Positions 6,438 through 9,819 of a stretch of 9,819 bases of DNA are shown piece after piece. The stretch is from NCBI GenBank assembly GCA_016198805.1, contig JACQHU010000042.1:1-9819 (forward strand), read 5' to 3'. Both the position numbers and the translations under genes were made by a program. Under the pieces are notes generated by a model, which saw nothing but the letters and a program-made list of their open reading frames with translations, did not search any database and was not told the origin of the DNA. Position 1 is the first letter of the stretch, and each line of letters begins with the position of its first letter. Source of the stretch: Armatimonadota bacterium. GTDB lineage: Bacteria; Sysuimicrobiota; Sysuimicrobiia; Sysuimicrobiales; Humicultoraceae.

Positions 6438-7450
6438 AAAAGGGACGCCTGCTGACGGGGGATCGTCCGACCGGCAAGCTCCACCTGGGGCACTATGTCG
6501 GCACGCTGGCCAACCGGGTTCGGCTCCAGGAGGAGTACGACTGCTTCTTCCTGGTCGCCGACTACCATCTCCTGACGACGCGGCTCGACCAGCTCGAGGA
6601 GATCGAACAGAACATCCGTGACGTGGTCCTGGACAACCTCAGCGTGGGCATCGATCCCGACCGCTCGACGATCTTCCTGCAGTCGGCAGTGCCTCAGGTC
6701 CCCGAACTCCAGCTGATCTTCTCCATGCTGGTGTCCGTGCCGCGGCTGCAGCGCGTGCCGACGTTGAAGGAAATGATGCGCGACCTCCACATCACGCAGC
6801 CGTCGGCGGGTTTGCTGAGCTATCCGGTGCTTCAGGCGGCGGACATCTTGAGCGTGTGTGGGGAGATCGTGCCGGTGGGCAAGGACCAGGCCTCGCACCT
6901 GGAGGTGACCCGGGAGATCGCGCGGCGGTTCAACGAGGTGTTCGCGCCGGTGTTCCCCGAGCCCGAGACGCTGATCGGCGAGGTGGGTACGCTGCCGGGG
7001 ACCGATGGCAAGGCCAAGATGAGCAAGTCGATCGGCAACGTCATCTACCTCTCCGACGACCGCGAGACGGTGACGCAGCGGGTCATGCGGATGTACACCG
7101 ATCCCCGGCGCATCCACCCCACCGATCCGGGGACCGTTGAGGGAAACCCGGTGTTCATCTATCATGATGCGTTCAATGCCAACAAGGCGGAGGTGGAGGA
7201 CCTGAAAGACCGCTACCGGGCCGGCCGGGTCGGGGATGTGGAGGTCAAGAAGCGGCTGGCCGATGCGCTCAACGCGTTTCTCGACCCCATCCGGGAGCGC
7301 CGGCGCCGCTTCGCGGAGCGGCCGGAGTACGTGGAGGAGATCATCGTCGAGGGGAGCCGCCGCGCGAGGGCTGAAGCCCAGGAGACCCTCGAGCGGGCCA
7401 AAGAGGCGATGAAGATGGCGTACTACCGGGGCGTGCGGCACCGGGCATAG
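6434..7450 (+). CDS. trpS: Tryptophan--tRNA ligase
   Basis: It activates tryptophan with ATP and charges tRNA-Trp in the cytoplasm. The 338-residue class Ic synthetase has LLTGDRPTGKLHLGHYVG near the N-terminus (6-23), whose HLGH (17-20) is the HIGH motif. QAADIL (135-140), VGKDQASHLEVTREIARRFN (148-167) and KMSKSIGN (195-202, ATP loop) follow, then the helical C-terminal anticodon-binding part with YTDP (221-224) and DPGTVEGNPVF (231-241). The LTGDRPTG opening and the VEGNPVF segment resemble, from memory, the TrpRS clade of streptococci and Deinococcus TrpRS II rather than the ISGIQPSG type. It overlaps trpC by 4 bp (ATGA). Its position between trpC and trpF is unusual. Whether it is the only TrpRS of the cell cannot be told here. 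Confidence 0.95.
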   Translation: MKKGRLLTGDRPTGKLHLGHYVGTLANRVRLQEEYDCFFLVADYHLLTTRLDQLEEIEQNIRDVVLDNLSVGIDPDRSTIFLQSAVPQVPELQLIFSMLVSVPRLQRVPTLKEMMRDLHITQPSAGLLSYPVLQAADILSVCGEIVPVGKDQASHLEVTREIARRFNEVFAPVFPEPETLIGEVGTLPGTDGKAKMSKSIGNVIYLSDDRETVTQRVMRMYTDPRRIHPTDPGTVEGNPVFIYHDAFNANKAEVEDLKDRYRAGRVGDVEVKKRLADALNAFLDPIRERRRRFAERPEYVEEIIVEGSRRARAEAQETLERAKEAMKMAYYRGVRHRA

Positions 7451-7496
7451 GAAGTGCAGCTGACTGGATGACACCTGCCCGCTGCTGGATGATGGC
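7451..7496 (+). repeat. trpS-trpF gap with an imperfect direct repeat
   Basis: This is the longest gap within the gene chain (46 bp). GCTGACTGGATGA (7459-7471) recurs as GCTGCTGGATGA (7481-7492), with one base missing and a 22-bp offset. No terminator or clear promoter is visible. The second copy includes the only Shine-Dalgarno-like bases for trpF. Confidence 0.4.
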
Positions 7497-8183
7497 ATGA
7501 TCCGGGTGAAGATCTGCGGGATTCAAGATGAAGCCGCGGCCGTGGCTGCGGCCGACGCCGGCGCCAGCGCCATCGGGCTGATCTTTGCGCCCAGCCGGCG
7601 GCAGGTGAGCACAGCACTGGCCCGGCGCATCGCGGGGGCCCTCCCGCCGTTCGTGAGCCGCGTGGGCGTGGTGGTGAACGCACCGCTCGACCGCATGCGG
7701 GCGTGGATCGACGGCGTGCGGTTGGACGCGGTGCAGTTGCACGGCGACGAAACGCCGGAGTATTGCGCCGCCGTGCGGGCGCTCGGCGTGACGGTGATCA
7801 AAGCGGTGCAGGTCGCCGGCCCGCTGGATGTCGCGGCCCTTCGGGCGCTGCCGGTGGCCGCGATCCTGCTGGACACGCACCGGGCCGGCGTGCGGGGCGG
7901 CACCGGTCAGACCTTCGACTGGACGCTGGCCGCGCCCGTGGCCAGGGTCCTGCCCGTGATCCTGTCCGGCGGGCTCACGCCCGAGAACGTGGCCGCGGGC
8001 ATCCGCGCGGTGCGGCCCTACGGCGTCGATGTCAGTTCGGGCGTTGAGACTGAGGGCCGGAAGGATCCGGACAAGATCCGGGCATTCATCGCGGCCGTGC
8101 GCGCGGTGGATGCGGAGGTCGTGGTGCCGCCGGCGGAGGCCACGCCGCCTCCTTCCAGATCAGAGAGCGAGGTGCGATGGTGA
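7497..8183 (+). CDS. trpF: Phosphoribosylanthranilate isomerase
   Basis: It isomerises phosphoribosylanthranilate to the carboxyphenylamino-deoxyribulose phosphate used by TrpC. The 228-residue protein is a TIM barrel with KICG (5-8, general base Cys7), QLHGDE (80-85), LLDT (124-127, general acid Asp126), GGTGQTFDW (134-142), LSGGLTPENV (156-165) and the phosphate-binding GVDVSSGVE (176-184). The family usually ends near 205 residues. The last ~20 are a Pro/Ser/Glu tail that overlaps the start region of trpB. ATG 7497 gives the classic MIRVKICG start, with only weak GGAT at 7487-7490 as ribosome binding site. It overlaps trpB by 7 bp. Confidence 0.96.
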   Translation: MIRVKICGIQDEAAAVAAADAGASAIGLIFAPSRRQVSTALARRIAGALPPFVSRVGVVVNAPLDRMRAWIDGVRLDAVQLHGDETPEYCAAVRALGVTVIKAVQVAGPLDVAALRALPVAAILLDTHRAGVRGGTGQTFDWTLAAPVARVLPVILSGGLTPENVAAGIRAVRPYGVDVSSGVETEGRKDPDKIRAFIAAVRAVDAEVVVPPAEATPPPSRSESEVRW

Positions 8184-9373
8184 GAGCCTCTCCTAGCATG
8201 ACTCAGGCGGGCCGCTTCGGGCGCTTCGGCGGCCGGTATGTCCCTGAAACCCTGGTGCCGGCCCTCGACGAACTGGAGGCGGCGTATGCTCGCCTCGCGG
8301 CCGAACCGGCGTTCCGCGCCGAACTGCATGACGCGCTGCGGCACTACTGCGGCCGGCCGACGCCGCTGTACTTCGCCCGGCGACTCTCTGACGAACTCGG
8401 CCTGAGGATCTACCTGAAGCGCGAGGACCTGCTGCATACCGGCGCGCACAAGATCAACAACGCCCTGGGCCAGGTCTTCCTGGCCCGGCGAATGGGCAAG
8501 CAGCGCATCATCGCCGAGACGGGCGCCGGACAACACGGCGTCGCCACCGCCACCGCGGCGGCGGTGGTCGGGCTCCCATGCGAGGTGTACATGGGGACGG
8601 AAGACGTCGCGCGCCAGAGCTTCAACGTCTTCCGCATGCAGCTGCTCGGGGCCCGCGTGATCCCTGTCGAGTCGGGCAGCCGCACCCTGAAAGACGCCAT
8701 CAATGAAGCGCTGCGTGACTGGGTGACCAACGTCACCACGACCTTCTACGTCATCGGCTCGGTGGTGGGCCCGCACCCGTATCCAACCATCGTGCGCGAC
8801 TTCCAGTCGGTGATCGGAGGCGAGGCGCGCGCGCAGTTGCTCGAGCAGGCGGGCCGGCTTCCCGAGATCGCCCTGGCCTGCGTCGGCGGCGGCAGCAACG
8901 CGCTGGGGCTGTTTCATGCGTTCCGTGAGGATCCCGTGCGCCTGATCGGCGTGGAAGCGGGCGGCGACGGCCTGGAGACCGGGCGTCACGCCGCCACGCT
9001 CGTCGCGGGCGCGCCCGGGGTGCTGCATGGTGCGTTCAGCTATGTGCTGCAGGATGCGGACGGTCAGGTGCGCGAGACCCATTCGATCTCGGCGGGCCTT
9101 GACTACCCGGGCGTGGGGCCTGAGCACGCCCTCCTGAAAGAAACGGGGCGGGCGGAGTACGTGGCGGCTGACGACCGGACCGCGCTGGAAGGCTTCCAGC
9201 TCCTGGCTCGCACCGAGGGCATTCTCTCGGCTCTGGAACCCGCCCATGCCATCGGCTACCTGCAGCATCTGGCGCCGTCGCTGCCCCGCGGCACCACCGT
9301 GCTCGTCGGGCTTTCCGGCCGCGGCGACAAGGATGTGCAGGTCGTCGCGCGGGCGCTGGGAGAGACGCTGTGA
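8177..9373 (+). CDS. trpB: Tryptophan synthase beta chain
   Basis: It joins indole and serine to make tryptophan using PLP, in an alpha2-beta2 complex with TrpA. The 398-residue protein has FGRFGGRYVPETL (14-26), LKREDLLHTGAHKINN (80-95) with PLP lysine Lys92, AETGAGQHG (113-121, catalytic Glu114), the PLP-phosphate loop GGGSNA (237-242), EPAHA (354-358) and GLSGRGDKD (378-386, Ser380 near the PLP ring nitrogen). Length and the LKRED-HTGAHK motif mark it as the TrpA-associated TrpB1 type, not TrpB2. ATG 8177 overlaps trpF by 7 bp and has GAGGTG just upstream. An internal ATG at 8198 would remove seven residues and cannot be excluded. Its stop overlaps the trpA GTG. Confidence 0.96.
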   Translation: MVRASPSMTQAGRFGRFGGRYVPETLVPALDELEAAYARLAAEPAFRAELHDALRHYCGRPTPLYFARRLSDELGLRIYLKREDLLHTGAHKINNALGQVFLARRMGKQRIIAETGAGQHGVATATAAAVVGLPCEVYMGTEDVARQSFNVFRMQLLGARVIPVESGSRTLKDAINEALRDWVTNVTTTFYVIGSVVGPHPYPTIVRDFQSVIGGEARAQLLEQAGRLPEIALACVGGGSNALGLFHAFREDPVRLIGVEAGGDGLETGRHAATLVAGAPGVLHGAFSYVLQDADGQVRETHSISAGLDYPGVGPEHALLKETGRAEYVAADDRTALEGFQLLARTEGILSALEPAHAIGYLQHLAPSLPRGTTVLVGLSGRGDKDVQVVARALGETL

Positions 9374-9819
9374 GCGCCGAGGGCAGGTCAACCAGCCGCA
9401 TCACGGCGACCTTCGAGGGCCTGCGTGCCCGGGGCCGCCGGGCGCTCATCCCGTTTCTCATGGCCGGCGATCCATCGGCGGGGGCAAGCGAGGCGCTCCT
9501 GGTATCTGCGGCGGAGGCCGGGGCCGCCCTGCTGGAGATCGGCGTCCCATTTTCCGACCCCATCGCCGACGGACCGATCAACCAGCGGGCCGCGCAGCGC
9601 GCGCTGGTTGGCGGGGTCAGCCTGCGTGATGTCCTGGCGCTGGTCGCACGCGTGCGGCCGCGCGTGGCCCAGCCCATCGTCCTGCTCTCGTACTACAATC
9701 CTGTCCTGCAGTTCGGCCTCGAGGCGTTCGGCCGCGAGGCCGGGGAGGCTGGCGTGGACGGCATCGTCGTCCCCGATCTCCCGCCTGAGGAGGGCGAGCC
9801 GCTGCGATCAGCTGCAGAC
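9370..9819 (+). CDS. trpA: Tryptophan synthase alpha chain, N-terminal part (cut by window edge)
   Basis: It cleaves indoleglycerol phosphate to indole and glyceraldehyde 3-phosphate and channels indole to TrpB. The frame runs open from GTG 9370 to the end of the window: 150 codons out of a usual ~260-270. The start overlaps the trpB stop as GTGA, the same coupling seen elsewhere in the operon. Visible motifs are LIPFLMAGDPS (26-36), LEIGVPFSDPIADGPINQ (55-72) with catalytic Glu56 and Asp67 (11 residues apart as in the Salmonella enzyme), SYYNPV (107-112) and DGIVVPDLPPEE (130-141). The phosphate-binding C-terminal half lies beyond the window. Nothing suggests truncation in the genome itself. 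Confidence 0.94.
   Translation, partial: MSAEGRSTSRITATFEGLRARGRRALIPFLMAGDPSAGASEALLVSAAEAGAALLEIGVPFSDPIADGPINQRAAQRALVGGVSLRDVLALVARVRPRVAQPIVLLSYYNPVLQFGLEAFGREAGEAGVDGIVVPDLPPEEGEPLRSAAD

Overview
The window is one long, GC-rich, plus-strand operon for the common aromatic pathway and tryptophan synthesis, preceded by a complete tryptophan-type T-box leader. The order is aroF - tyrA - trpE - trpG - trpD - trpC - trpS - trpF - trpB - trpA, with trpA cut by the right edge. Every plus-strand base from about 513 to the end is coding or lies in a very short gap. I see no gene on the minus strand, no mobile element, no CRISPR array and no tRNA or rRNA.

Organism: a bacterium with high-GC DNA. 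A T-box that works through a transcription terminator, plus split trp genes in the order E-G-D-C-F-B-A, suggests a Firmicutes-like, Chloroflexota-like or other high-GC monoderm-type lineage. The sequence alone does not fix the phylum, and this placement is inference.

Region 1-126 is upstream control DNA. It holds a GC hairpin (5-35), a 10-bp tandem repeat inside an imperfect inverted repeat (45-79), an extended -10 promoter (-10 at 103-108), and a perfect 11-bp inverted repeat (74-84 / 113-123) that brackets the promoter. Region 127-441 is the T-box. Stem I carries a TGG (Trp) specifier. It is followed by Stem II, the IIA/B region, Stem III, an antiterminator with a UGGC tRNA-end-binding bulge, and a mutually exclusive Rho-independent terminator. 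Region 442-512 is a short untranslated spacer with the aroF ribosome binding site.

Region 513-9819 is the gene chain. AroF commits carbon to the shikimate pathway. TyrA diverts prephenate to tyrosine. TrpE/TrpG, TrpD, TrpC, TrpF and TrpB/TrpA carry chorismate to tryptophan. TrpS charges tRNA-Trp, the molecule the T-box senses, so product use and sensing sit in the same transcript. Most junctions are 4-bp ATGA or GTGA overlaps, implying translational coupling. The largest gap is the 46 bp between trpS and trpF.

The enzymes are all recognisable and have intact active sites, so I found no new enzymatic system. The less ordinary points are the trpS gene inside the trp operon, tyrA and aroF under a Trp-specific T-box, and the promoter-bracketing inverted repeat, which suggests a second, DNA-level control layer.
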